This document shows positions 45,320 to 56,653 of a stretch of DNA of 64,000 bases, one piece after another. The DNA is taken from NCBI GenBank assembly GCA_003427395.1, contig BFEA01000192.1, positions 296,754 to 360,753 on the forward strand, given 5' to 3'. This DNA comes from Chara braunii. Taxonomy: Eukaryota; Streptophyta; Charophyceae; Charales; Characeae. Made by a program: the position numbers and the translations under genes. Within the stretch, counting starts at the first letter, position 1, and every line of letters begins with the position of its first letter. The notes under the pieces were generated by a model. It was not told where the DNA came from and did not search any database. It worked only from the letters and a program-made list of their open reading frames with translations.

Positions 45320-48300
45320 GGCATCAGTGTGGGAAGTTCTGGAGGGATAGATGTGTGGTGCTACAACTTTTACCTGTGGACCGAGAATCTCGATATAGAG
45401 TTCTACGTGGAAGAAGGGGCCGATTAAGGGGAGGACTTTCTTAGGAGCTGGGAACAGGTTGTTGGGCATGCTCAACTAGAGAGGGAGCTTTTAGGAAATT
45501 ACGGGATCCGGTATTTCTACGCGTTGGGTAACCGGACCTTCCGACGAGGAGAAAGACCTGCCCCTACGATACCGGAGGCGTATCTTGACGGGTCGGACGG
45601 TTGAAAGGTGTTGGTGGGGATTATCGAGGAGGTAGTTCAAAGCCAGGAAGGGCATGGTTAGGACTGTAAAAGCGACTGACGACGGTAGGATCCAAATCGA
45701 GAAGGCGGACCTTCTCAAAGAGAGAGAGTGCTTCAGTGTTCCCTTAGATCACCGTAGGGAGAGATATCTGGTTGGGCGCGACAGAGGCGTGGAACTCGAG
45801 AAGGGAGTTTTTCTTTGGGCACGGTTCGCTGTGGGAATTTGGGAAGGTGATCAGTGGACCAGGAATAGACCCAAGAACGGGGGAAAGGCCCGACAGGCAG
45901 CGGTCTACGCTGAAGGCACGGTCTACTTGAATCAAGAAGCTTGGGTAGAATATGTCACTTACTGGGCATTAGGGTGGTATCGGGCTGGCCATTAGGAGGC
46001 GCGAGTAGGGCCTATTCTAAAAGAGATTTTTGAGGAAGTGCCCCTTCGGCACCGTCTGTCGATCCGCTTGCGGGTAACTTGCGCTCGGGATGAGGAGTAC
46101 CCTCGCACTACGGGGTGTGTCCGAACCATCTTCCCATCCTTCGTCTTCCGGAGGGTGTGTGGGGAAGGGGCCGCGTACGAGAAGGTCGTGAAATCTATAA
46201 GGCGGGAGAGGAGGAGAGGATTGTCCTTTCGTTCACTGCATTGGTACGTCTCCTATTGTGTGGATAACCCAGTGTCATACGGGGTTAGGGCCGACCAGAT
46301 CCGAAAGAGGATCTCTTTGGAATCAGATAGAGACCGTGCAGGTGGGAGGGACTACTGAACCAAAGGGTGTTTGGAATCGGCCAAAAGGTATTTTAGCATG
46401 AATGGTTGTTTTTGACAAGGACCTCGGTCAGTTTGTCGGATCCCCTTTAGACGAGCGAGGAGTTCGTAGCTTGGTTCCGAGCAACGGGGAAGTCCCCGAT
46501 TGGAGGAGATTGGAAGGTGGAGAAATCGCGGTTGGCGGAAATTTCATGTGGGTAGAGTCGGAAGAGGTAAGGAGTAGAGCGACTGGGATGCATCTCAAAG
46601 TTACTGCGATAATCTTCGTCGAACCAGCCGCTTGGGCAAAGGTCATAGTACCCCTGGTCTTAGGCCAAGGGGGAGGGCTGGATCTATTGTTCCAAGAAGT
46701 AAGAGAAGTGAGGAGGAGGTGGATAGTTAGGACCCGGAGGGAATTTAGCTTTGTGGCGATTGAGGCAGAGAGGTTCGCTCGGGTAGGTGAGCTCCTGAGG
46801 GCAAGTTATCCGGTGACCACAAGGGCCTCGGGCTTTGTGTTGCTAAGCTCAAACGAGGATAAGGTAGTAAAGCTCCTGGAAAGAGGAAGAAGTTAAGGCC
46901 TACCCTTTAGGGCCCTATGGATACTTTACACTCACTGTGCCGACCAAGGGATCCCTCCTCGAGGGAAACTCTGGGGTATTTTTAGAAAGCTGGGGTCTCT
47001 AGAGAAGTCTATCACGCTCTCGCCTAAAGGGTACCGCGAGTGGGTCCTGAAACAACCGTGGTAGATGGTAAGGTTCGCGCTCAGTAACAGAGTGGTAGAA
47101 ACAATAGAAGCCGGTGAAGGGAGCCAGGTCTTCATTCATGTGGACCCTCACATGACTCCTTATTGGATGAGCGTTGAGAAGGGAGAGGACATCGGAGAAA
47201 GCGCCTATGTGTGGATCCGAGTTCGCCGACTCACCTGGAAGGAAGGCGTAGAAAGGGAGGGACCACCGCACCTAGGACGGTTCCTCGAGGCTTAGGCTAC
47301 GGTCTTCCTAGACGAGGACTCGTGGACCAAGGTTTGGAGGGGTTTAGTGACCATGCAGGGTACCTCGGGTCTGCGAGGAAGGTAGCGAGCAACTTTGTTC
47401 TGACTGACTGCGAGGAGGGGACGTTCGAAATGTGGACGGAGGTGTCTTTTGCCGAGCCAGGCGAAGTCCCTCGCGCCTCCAAGGTTCTCCACCAGAATTT
47501 CCCTGACTTCTTGGCACGATCGCTCCCACGGGACCCGGAGGAGAGAGTGGCAGAGGTACTTCGGTCCGTGCAGCGGTCCAGGGTTCGGACACAAGGGTTA
47601 GTCTGGCTCTACACCCGATGTGTTGATGTCGGGATTCCCCTAGGAGAGAGTTAGCGGCCACGCTCGCAAAGTTGAGGGAGTTTGAGGAGGAGAGAGCGCA
47701 CGTTGCTGACGTTCCATACGCCCGCCTCTTCGGAGAGGAGCAAGTGACTAACCGGAGGGTACGAGCCTAGGATGAGGGGGTGATAGGAAGGATCCCGGGA
47801 ACCCCTTGGGCCTCGTAGGAACCTATAGAAGAGAGAGGAGAGATTTCCCACGTCACGTTGACTAAAGCAAGACTGGATGGTCCCACTCGAACCGTTCGAA
47901 GGGAAGTATCCGAAACCCGCCAGGGAAAGGCGTTTGTCGACTATCGGTGAGTAGCGAAAAGGGCCTAGCGATCGGGGAAGCTATGATCTTCCTTTTGAAG
48001 GAAGGGCTCCTCGAAGTAATCCAGAATTTGAAGCTGGGGAAAGACCCTTTCTTAGACGCACGAGCAGTTAGAGATCGTCTAGAGAAGCTAGTAGAGGAGG
48101 TGAGGCCCCTAGAGAAATACCAAAGGGTAAATTGAGTGACATACGCGACTTGGGAAGAGGTGCCGCTATTTGTCACTTGCAACCCTGTGGGGGTGCCCCG
48201 TTTCATCCTCGAAAGGATCTACCCCTCCGAAGCAGTCAAGAGGGCGGTGAAGCGTAGGAGCTCGATCTTGAATCAATTTCGGCTCATGAAATCAGACCTG

Positions 48301-49623
48301 CACGCCCTGTTATCGTGGTGCTTTCGGAACCCGTACCAGGACGATTGGTCATCGTTAGAAGACTTGGGCTACGCCTTCGAAGGTTGGGGTCAACAAACAG
48401 CCATTTCGTCAAAACGGACATATTATATTTTTTGAACGAAATTAAAATTGACTTTTTTTGCCAAAATCCGGTCGGAATTTTTTGCACCTGGGGGTCCGTC
48501 GTTCCCAGAACGCCGGACCCCCTACATGTATCTGGTCTATGGTTGAGACCAGATACTTTTTTTTTTTTTTGTATCTGGTCTCAACCATAAACCAGATACA
48601 TGTAGGGGGTCCGGCGTTCTGGGAACGCCGGACCCCCGGGTGCAAAAAATTCCGACCGAATTTCGGCAAAAAAAGTCAGTTTTGATTTCGTTCAAAAAAT
48701 ATAATATGTCCGTTTCGACGAAATGGCTGTTAACACGTGAGGGTGTCGACCATTTCGTGGAGATACTTAGGGAGAATCTTTGAAGCGCAGGTAAGATAAA
48801 ACTGTCAATGATTAGATATAACAGGCGGAACCCTGTCAGAATCTTGGAACGAGCATAGAAGTCGGGGGGTAGGTATGGCGTAACCCTCCCCAAGAGTAGA
48901 GAGGAGGGAGAGACTGTTGTCGAATTCTTTGAGATCTACGGGCGAGAGACGCTTGTTCGGTTTTCGGTAGTTTCCGAAAGAGGTACTCGCATGCGGAAGG
49001 CCAAAATCTTTTTGTCTCACTACGACGGGCAAGTCTTCGCAACCGAATTAGCAGAAGGAAATGACCCCCTGAACATCGCCAAAATAGCCCTGGATCGACT
49101 TAGAAGGTTGAGAGGGGGCCCCGCTGAAGAACGTGTGGAGGACAGGGTCGGATATCGGGGAAGGCTAGAGATTCCACGTGCGGCTCACGGCCGAACCTGG
49201 GAAATCCCTGCTTGGGCCTACCAGTTTCTCTACCCCAACGACGTAGCAGTGAGGAGGGTCCAAAATAGGGGGCAGGTAATTAAAAAATTCCCCCTAGGAG
49301 AGGAGAAGGGCCACAACTTGTTCACCTGATGCCGGGAATCGCTGGAAGATACTGACTTCGAGTGGTGGGCGTTACTCGGAGAATTTATCAAACCTTTGTT
49401 TCGGGGGCAGGCCGGAGAGGTGGATAGAGAGTTGATTAAACGGTCTTCTCAAGAAGGCATTAGGAGCATTTCCGATCTTGAGGTTGGCAATCTCGAGCTA
49501 GCAGCTTGCGAGGAGAAGCGAGTGCGGGACTCCTGGTGGACCGTAACTAGCGAGGAATCTGCAAGCGACAGTGAAGATCGAGAGTCAAGTGAGGAAGAAA
49601 AAAACTCAAGAACGGGACAGTGA
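45320..49623 (+). pseudogene. Pre-gag coding region with repeated unknown domain
   Basis: About 4.3 kb of coding-like sequence with many stops and frame changes. Open pieces include 45654-45995, 46038-46358, 46402-46896, 47065-47295, 47211-47654, 48136-48435, 48991-49329 and 49396-49623. From about 46400 most of it shares the gag frame. A pattern of a Trp-centred strand (VFLWARF, NFMWVES, AYVWIRV), then 25-55 residues on TVYLNQEAW, IIFVEPAAW or TVFLDEDSW, then a Lys/Arg-rich stretch, recurs at about 230-residue spacing. This suggests three to five tandem copies of one domain. No known family recognised. The C-terminal part (49500-49620) is acidic and Ser-rich. A foldback element interrupts it at 48396. 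Tat/Ogre-type plant elements also have an extra ORF before gag, but I see no clear relation in sequence. Confidence 0.65.
48396..48731. mobile_element. Foldback element (near-perfect inverted repeat)
   Basis: Two arms of about 160 bp (48396-48557 and 48571-48731) are almost exact reverse complements around a 13-nt T-run. The ends read AACAGCCATTTCGTC and its complement. Each arm contains the palindromic GGGTCCGGCGTTC / GAACGCCGGACCC block, so each arm also folds on itself. It interrupts the pre-gag reading frame. A target duplication is not clear (AACA on both sides at best). The transcript would form a very long hairpin able to feed a small-RNA pathway; that is inference. Confidence 0.9.
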
Positions 49624-49659
49624 CAGTAGCGAGGACGGCGACTAGAAGTTAGCAATAGG

Positions 49660-50830
49660 GTGTATGGAGAGTGGGGTGGAGCCCGGACTCCACCAACCAC
49701 CTGAGACCACTGACATGGGGCAAGCCGAGAAAGATACCGAATTGGGAGCGAGGTTAAGCAAGGCAACCGAGGGGGTGACCGAAGGGATGGAGGCAATGGG
49801 TAGGGCCGTAAGGAAAGAGCCGCAGGGCAGCGAGCAAGTACCAAGGAACGTCTGCACCGGGAGGTGGAGCCGCGAGTACTCGTGAGAGAAAGGACGACAG
49901 AGGCCTCGAAGGACTTCCTTGTCGAGATCCGATTGGCAGATCAAGAGGACGCGGAAGAGAGAGCCGGAGAGGGGCAAGAATTCCCGCGTGAAAGGCTGGG
50001 GTGTTGGGCACCTAGGAGGGATGAAAAGGGGAGCTTAAGAAGGAGAGAATCGGGAGAGTAGCGACGGAAAGAGACTGGCGGAGGACTGCGAAGGTGGCCC
50101 GGGCGAGAAACGGACCCTACATGGATGACGGAGGAAGCAATAGGGAGAAATATGGGGGGGGTTGGAGACACCTGGAGGGGGTGTAGGGGCCGAGGACCAG
50201 CGCGTTGGGAACGCAAAGAGCCGAATGATAGAGGCCTCCGCGAGGAGGAACCCTTGGGGTTTCTGGGGGCTCGACCACGGATGGAGGAACTAGACCCCGC
50301 TTGGTACAAGCCCTATGACCCGGTACTAGACGGGCCAACGGAAGGCCCCTACTTCCGTCGATATGACGATCGACGAGTCCCCCACTACGATGTCCACCTG
50401 GGTCTCAAGACACTCTACTTTAATGGGCGATATGTGACGGGGTTCGTCGAAAAATGGAAAAGTTATGCATTCCGAAATAAGTTCTTAGAAAAGGAGTGGA
50501 TTGACCACTTCATACAACACTCGGATCTCGAACTGGATCAGGCCATTAGGGCACTATACCTGATAGATGGGAGGTGGAAGACCTTCAAGAGTTGCCTTCT
50601 GCGGACCTTCGCTTGCGATGACTTGATTCCGACAATAGAAGGGCTACGCCGAGTATCTAGGGGGGAACATGAGAGTTTGGTGGCCTTTACTAGAAGGTTC
50701 AAGCGCCTATCTCTAGCCTTGGTGGATAGGGGGATGCTATCTGAAGTACGTAGGTGTGACATGTTCATGTTGCACCTACCCGAGGAAAAGATTAAAAAAG
50801 TCATCGGGACGGCGCCAGGGACTCGACGAA
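49660..50830 (+). pseudogene. gag: gag (capsid part), frameshifted
   Basis: The best open stretch, 50125-50874 (249 codons), contains LKTLYFNGRYVTGFVEKWKSYA, then 'IDHFIQHSD', and the retrotransposon-gag signature SRGEHESLVAFTRRFKRL near codon 185 (residues E-S-L-V-x-F-x-x-R-F). It would form the virus-like particle shell. An upstream acidic stretch (49664-50061) is in two frames with a stop at about 50059. The capsid end changes frame near 50820, where a minus-one shift continues as NFEKVAEVVFTGGG. The shift lies well before the zinc knuckle, so an indel is more likely than programmed frameshifting. Confidence 0.8.
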
Positions 50831-52034
50831 TTTTGAGAAGGTCGCCGAGGTGGTCTTTACGGGAGGGGGAGTAGACGTCCGGGAGTACATGAAGGAAAGC
50901 CTTGACATGGCTCTTCGAAGTATACCCGCCCAAAGGAACGACGGTCCTCGCGGAAGCGATAGGCCACCGCCTAGACCCCCCGGCCCGCCTTGGGGAGGAG
51001 GACCGACGGGAAACCAGGAGAAATGGAGAAATGATCGGGAGATTGGAGGAAATCGGGGCCATGATTGGGGGAATTCCCATTGGAAGGATGCGGGAGATGG
51101 AAGGTGGGGAGACCCTTCCCAACCTAAGGCCGCAGGGGCTCGGCCAGAGGTGAGTCAGGCTAGGGCTTCGCAGCCGCCCGGTCCTTCGACGACCATAGGG
51201 ACAACGCCTCAAGTGGGGCCTCGCCCTAACAATCCGCAGCCCCGAGGCGGGTGTGTCTATTGCAATGAAGATAGTCACATCAAGCGGGAGTGCCCTCACC
51301 TTACGGAAACCCTAAGGCTAGGAGTGGTAAAATTGAATGAGTATAAGTGGGTCGTGTGGGGAGATGGTGGAGAGGCGGTCTCCTTCTACCCTGCTATGAA
51401 GATAAATGTGGACAAGAGGTTTGCCCTACAAGAGGCAAGCCTAGGGAAGAAGCCTGACGTCGACGGGACTGCCAGCTCATCCCGTGTCCAAATTACAGAA
51501 TCGCCGGGAGGTGTGTCCATAAGGGAGCCGCAAGTTTCTAGCATTAAGTTCATAGAGAGCAAGTTTGAAGATGAGGAACCGTGCCTCAAAGTAAGGACCC
51601 AAGTGGGGGCCGGACCGTCTAAAGGCAAGGAAGTCACGACAGTGGATGGGGGAAAAAAGAGTGGGGACGACGACCAACTGATGGTCGACACAAAAACTAC
51701 GGAAGAAAGAAAGGGGGAAGAACCTACGTCACCAAAATCGTCAAGGAAGAGAGGACCAAAAAAGTTCGAAATGAAGTACACCTTGGACGAGATAGACACG
51801 GTTGCGCCTCTGCGGAGGACTCTAATGCAACCAATGCAATGTACCCTTCTGGAGTACTTAGCGGCGAGCAAAAACACCAGAGACAAACTCTTGAGCATCA
51901 CTAAGAAAGTGAGGATTCCACTGGTCGGAGGGCCGACCGTCCCAGGGAAAGGAACCGCTAAGGAGGAAGTGCAAGCCTCTCGAATTACCATGGAGGAGAT
52001 GCCGCCAAATTTCTTCTCGGAAGAGGAGACCTAG
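50826..52034 (+). pseudogene. gag: gag C-terminus with CCHC zinc knuckle
   Basis: Open for about 394 codons. A Pro/Gly-rich stretch (RPPPRPPGPPWGGG) is followed by the nucleocapsid knuckle CVYCNEDSHIKRECP at 51252-51296 (C-x2-C-x4-H-x4-C), which binds the genomic RNA. The tail is rich in charged residues. It ends at TAG 52032-52034, after which the same frame continues into the protease, so this TAG is probably a mutated codon rather than a true end of gag. Confidence 0.8.
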
Positions 52035-52800
52035 AAATTCTATGTGCTAGGAAGCGGCCAGCTCCAAGCTGTGGTAAGTGGGAAGAAGATGAGAGCCTTA
52101 GTAGATAATGGATCCGAATCGACGGTGTGTCGAGATTCTATTGCTAAGGAGCTGGGTCTGGAAGTAGATAGGAGAGTCGCCATGTCAATGGTAGTAGCAG
52201 ATAACAAGCTCCAACCAGCGGAAGGGGTCTGCTACAACCCCGTGATTGAGGTCGCAGGAGTAAAGACTACCGTTCCAATTTTTTCAGTAAAAGAGTGTTC
52301 GTCAGAGTTAATCCTTGGCCGGACCTGGCTGAGCGCGGTCCACGCTACCACGGTGGACCTTCCAGACGAAAGCCAGACTCTCTCGATCCAAAGTCCAGAC
52401 GGAATCCGAGTGGTCCTAAGGACGGTGGATGCCCAGGATGAACGGAACCGCACCAGTGTTCCAAGGAGGAACGAAGTCCAGCCACGGGTGTGCCAGGTTC
52501 GCCTGGAAGAGTCACCCTTTTCGGAGGTGGAGCCTCCAGACGGTCGAGTAGAGGTCGAGGAGGTTGGAGATAATAATCAATGGGGACGGATACGAAAAAG
52601 AGGATGTCGAAGAGGAATTTGGTGGGTGCGTGAGACTGTCGTTTTTGGGGGAATCCCTCTAGCCGGCGGAGGTAGGAAGCATAAAACTGTGGCGGTTAAA
52701 ATAAAACCCGCCACAGTCAGCCGGTATAGAACAGGGGAAGCCACGATATCGGAAGAGGAGATAACAGAGATCATTCGAGAGCGAAAGGCAACGGAGGGAC
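52035..52800 (+). pseudogene. pol: Retroviral-type aspartic protease domain
   Basis: In the frame following the TAG at 52032: LGSGQLQAVVSGKKMRALVD then NGSESTV near 52096-52120, which is the flap-and-active-site region. The catalytic triplet reads D-N-G where D-S-G or D-T-G is usual. The later ELILGRTWL near 52300 is the conserved ILG-x-x-W-L motif. It would process the polyprotein. The segment after about 52400 is a linker before reverse transcriptase. Confidence 0.75.
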
Positions 52801-53850
52801 AACAGACTATGGCGGATAGGTTGGCAAAGATGGACATCAGGGATGGGAACCTCACCCCCGAGGAAAAAGGGTATATAGCCACAGTCCCGAGGGGTTGTGA
52901 CAAGGCAATAACCTTCGATCATTCGGAAAGGGGGAGGATAGACCCTCGGTATGCCATATCCGCGAGAATTCACACCGTCCCCCACGTTCCATGGAAGGAT
53001 AGACCCCCGTGGAAGTACACCCAAAAGGAAAAAGAGGAGATCGTGGCCTGTATAAAAGAAGAGATCCGGACTTTCGTGGCAGAGCCGTGCGATAGCGCTT
53101 ACTCCAACAAATGGTTTTTCATTAGAAAAGGGGGTAGTAACAAGCTTCGATGGATTTAGGATCTCCGGAAGACCAACGTGGTTACTATAAGGGACGTAGG
53201 ATCAATACCGGAAGCAGATCTCTTGGCGGAAGGGTCGGCAGGTCGATCTATCTACTTGATCTGCGACCTCTTCTCGCGATATGACGAGATCCCTTTAGAT
53301 TATAGGGATAGGCATATGACCGCGATGCACACGCCCCTAGGGTTGGTGCAGATGATGGTAGTACCTATGGGATGGACCAACGGCGTCGCCGTTTTTCAAA
53401 GAGCCATGATTGTCGTTCTCAAGGAGTTCATTCCGGGTAAGGTGTAGGTCTTCCTGGATGATTTCGCTATCAAAGGGCCGGTTGAAACGGATGAGACAGA
53501 GGTTTTTTCGGGGGTCAGAAAATTCGTGGTAGATCACATGACGGATGTGAGAAGCGTGCTCTTAAAACTGGACGATGCGAACCTCACCGTGAGTGGGACA
53601 AAAAGTCGTTGGGCGGTGTCCTCGATTAAGATACTGAGGTTCATATGTGACAGGGACGGATGGAGGCCCGACCCCGAGAAACTAGGGAAGTTAATGACAT
53701 GGCCGTCACCACTAAAATCGATCACGGAGGTGCGACAGTTTCTAGGGGTGGTGGGCTCCTAGAGGATTTTTATGAAGGCCTACAGTGAGAAGGCGGAACC
53801 CCTTCGAAAGCTGCTTAGGAAAGTTGAAGGTTGGGTCTTGGGAGATGATT
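52801..53850 (+). pseudogene. pol: Reverse transcriptase domain with in-frame TAGs
   Basis: Motifs in order: PRYAISARIHTVPHVPW then CDSAYSNKWFFIRKGG, NKLRWI-stop-DLRKTN (TAG 53157), ICDLFSRYDEIPLD, MPMG-like VVPMGWTNGVAVFQRAM, then the catalytic FLDD at 53451-53462 (the YxDD box) just after a TAG at 53445. Next comes WPSPLKSITEVRQFLGVVG, with TAG at 53760. The frame is unchanged throughout, so the stops are point mutations. Catalytic Asp pair intact. Confidence 0.85.
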
Positions 53851-54390
53851 AGGCCGCGACCATCGAGATTCTCAAAGAGGAATTCCGCGAGGGAGGGCAA
53901 GTCCTGGGCGTTCCATACTTCGACGACGAGGAGAACCGCCCGTTTGTAGTTTCTATGGATGCAGGGTCGTGTTCTGTAGGAGGGCTTCTTTCATAAAAGG
54001 ATCGGGATGGGAGAGCATTGAACCCCGCGGAGAGAAACTATAGCCAGTTCAAGAAAGAAGTGCTAGGGGTATTGCACTGCCTAAAAACCTTTCGGCACTA
54101 CATCTACGGGAGGAGGTTCCTCCTGAGAGTGGACCCAACCACGGTAGCCGCTGTCCTCCAAAGGACTTCTCACTGACCGACCCGGCTATTGCAAGGTGGA
54201 TGATCCACATTAGGCTCTACGATTATAGGGTCGAGAAAATCTCCGGGGCTAAAAACCAAATCGCTGACGGCTTTTTTAGGCTTCCGATCCGGGAGGAGGA
54301 GTATCCAAGACTGAAGGAGATATCGCGATCTATGGTCAAGGACGGGGTGATGCAAGTCGCCGCTAGCAAGGTGCAAGTAACAATGCCTAA
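53851..54390 (+). pseudogene. pol: RNase H domain and tether, frameshifted
   Basis: After TAG 53850: AATIEILKEEF, then FVVSMDAGSCSVGGLLS with TAA at 53994, then ALNPAERNYSQFKKEVLGVLHCLKTFRHYIYGRRF, all typical of Ty3/gypsy RNase H. The frame changes by one base within about 54150-54172. It then reads LTDPAIARWMIHIRLYDYRVEKI and NQIADGFFRLP, the usual end of the domain. The one-base loss and the stops show decay. Confidence 0.8.
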
Positions 54391-55452
54391 CTGAGAAGAG
54401 GACGGGAGCCTCAGGACATTCCTAGCAAACCTTTACGATGGGAAGTACTGCAACATAGGATTGTACCTAGCCGGTAGAGAAGAAGGCACCGAGACGGTCA
54501 AAAGAGAGGCGCCGGGGTATTGTCTGCGAGGGGGCCACCTCTTTAAGAGGCCCACCAAGTTCGCAATCCCCATGAGAGTTATTTGCGATCTAGAAGAGAG
54601 AAAGGCACTTAAAGAGGAGTTACACGACGGAGTCGTCGGGGGGCATCGGGGAGTCAAGTGGACTTTTGATAAAGTCCACAGGCTTTATTGGTGGGATGGG
54701 CAGTACGGAGAAGTCGATAAGTACTGTTCGACCTGTGAGGCCTGCCAAAAGAGGGCGACAGTTCGCTACAAGGAGCCCCTTGTACCTTCACTCCCCACAG
54801 TTCTAGGCGAGAAGATCCACGTCGACCTGATAACCATGCCCAAAGGAGTCGGCGGGCTTAGGTATATCATTAATGCCCGTGATGACCTCACAGGGTTTGT
54901 AGAGGCTAAGGCCATTAAAAAATAGACGATAGAGGAGGTAAGTGAATTTCTCCTAGAGTACATCGCGAGATACGGGTGTGTCGGGAAGATAGTCATGGAT
55001 AGGGGGTCCGAGTTCCTAAGCCAAAAGATCAAAGCGCTATTGTAAAAGGCAGGGATTAAGGCGGTCTACACAACCGCCTACCACCCCCAAAGCAATGCTC
55101 CGGTTGAGAGAGGCCACCAAACACTGGTAGCCGCTTTAGCAAAATGGTGCAAAGGGCGAGAGGAACAATGGGCGAAGTACTTGCGTTATGCCGTTTGGGC
55201 CGACAATATCACAATCAAATCGAGCACAGGCGGTAGGCACTGCCCGCTGCCCATCGAATTCCACGTCGACACATGGACAAGTGTCTCGTGGAGAACCAAC
55301 ATGATAAGGGGCGAGTTGTTAGAGGCAAGGATACAACAGATAGCCGAAAATCTTGACGCCGGACTTACCGAGGCGGGCCGAAACATCGAGAAGGAGAGGA
55401 TAAAAGGGAAAGAAAGATGGGACAAGAATCTGCGGGCCGTCAAAAGCCGATA
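54391..55452 (+). pseudogene. pol: Integrase, catalytic DD35E intact but stops present
   Basis: TGA at 54392 precedes it. The zinc-binding region has His at HDGVVGGH and the Cys pair in CSTCEAC (about 54620-54760). The core has Asp in KIHVDLIT (54824), Asp in VMDRGSEF (54998) and Glu in NAPVER (55106), giving 57 and 35 intervening residues, the canonical spacing. In-frame TAG at 54923 and TAA at 55043 break it. It would insert the DNA copy into the genome. Confidence 0.88.
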
Positions 55453-56018
55453 GGGATAGTGACCTCGTCCTGATGTACGACTCGTCGCTAGAAAAAACCT
55501 GGAGCAAGAAGTTAGCAAATCGGTGGATGGGGCCGTATCGAGTCCTAAAAAGATTGGATGGGCGAGCATACCTTCTTGCCGAATTGCATGAGGCTAGGTT
55601 ACGGGACCCTGTCGCGAGGGCTCGTCTCAAACTTTTTCGATGGAGAGAAACCTTTGGAGACCACCCGAAAGAGAAAGGAAAGGAAGCGGTCGCCACGGAA
55701 GGGTCCGTCACTTACGAGAAGGGGGAGACATCGAAACAGGGATCCTCTACACGACCATCTACGAAAGGGTATAAGGTTCGGAAACCTCCCTTGGCAAAGA
55801 CACCTAGGAGAAGGAAGAGACCAAGGGATGATGACAGTGATACCGATCAGTTGAGGAAACGCAGGCTAAGAGAGAGAAGAAGCGCTTCGAGGAAGACCTT
55901 AAAAGCGAAACGCGAGAGAGAAGAGAGGAAACGAAAGAGAGAGAGAGGCAAGAGAAGAAAAGAAGGAGAGGGAGACGGATGTAGTGTCCCTTATGGGAAA
56001 AAGGGGGCTAAGCCATAG
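55453..56018 (+). pseudogene. pol: Integrase C-terminal domain and basic tail
   Basis: After a frame change near 55455: DLVLMYDSS then NRWMGPYRVLKRLDGRAYLLAEL, the GPY/F module found at the integrase C-terminus. It ends in a Lys/Arg-rich tail (RRKRPRDDD, REREERKRKRERGKRR). I see no chromodomain. Confidence 0.75.
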
Positions 56019-56653
56019 TTAGAGGGTGTCACATAAAGGTCGTGTATCACAGTTCCAAGGGAAACGAACTAAGGGAGGTTATACGATACGTAGCGACCAA
56101 AGAGTTGAAAAGGGGAAGTGTGTATCATAGCTCCGAGAGAGGGGAACCAAAGAGGGCTGTAACATAATTAAGGGGGCGCCACAAACGAGAAAATAGAGAG
56201 GAGGGAGAGTGTGTCTTGGCTTTGAAGGAGGGAGACTAAGGGAAATTATCCCATAGATAGCCGATGTCGTTTAGGAGGGACACAGGAAGCTGAGGGGGGC
56301 TGTGCCGTAACTAGACAATGCCATTTAGATACTGAAAGGTCCAAAGAAAGAAACCTGTGTCGCAGTCTAAAAAAGAAGGGTGTAGCAAAATTGGGAGATT
56401 TAGAAAGCACCTCCCAAGGGAACCGAGTTCAGACGAGGGTGTTTGTGAAAGGGGGGGGAATTGTACCATAATCAAGTGAGAACGGTAAACTGGAGGTTGT
56501 GTACTATATGTGTCAGAATCAAGAGTGTGGAGGTGTGTGTCATAGAGGGGGAATTGGGGCGGATACCATAAGCTAGGAAGAGGGAGAGACGGGTAACGCA
56601 AACAACTAAGGGGGAGCTCGCCGGGGACGAAGAGAGATGGGGTGTGGGCTGGT
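56019..56653 (+). other. 3' untranslated region with polypurine tract
   Basis: Purine-rich sequence without an ORF, with degenerate repeats of 'gtgt.tcat.g..' and 'agggaaac.aagg'. The tract GGGGACGAAGAGAGATGGGG just before the LTR start at 56654 is the likely plus-strand primer. Confidence 0.55.

Noticed and set aside
50810-50860. Programmed minus-one frameshift between gag and pol
   Set aside because: The frame change lies before the zinc knuckle, inside gag, and no slippery heptamer with a structure was evident.
52032-54925. TAG read-through or genetic code change in pol
   Set aside because: TAA, TGA and frameshifts also occur in the same element, so decay explains the stops better.
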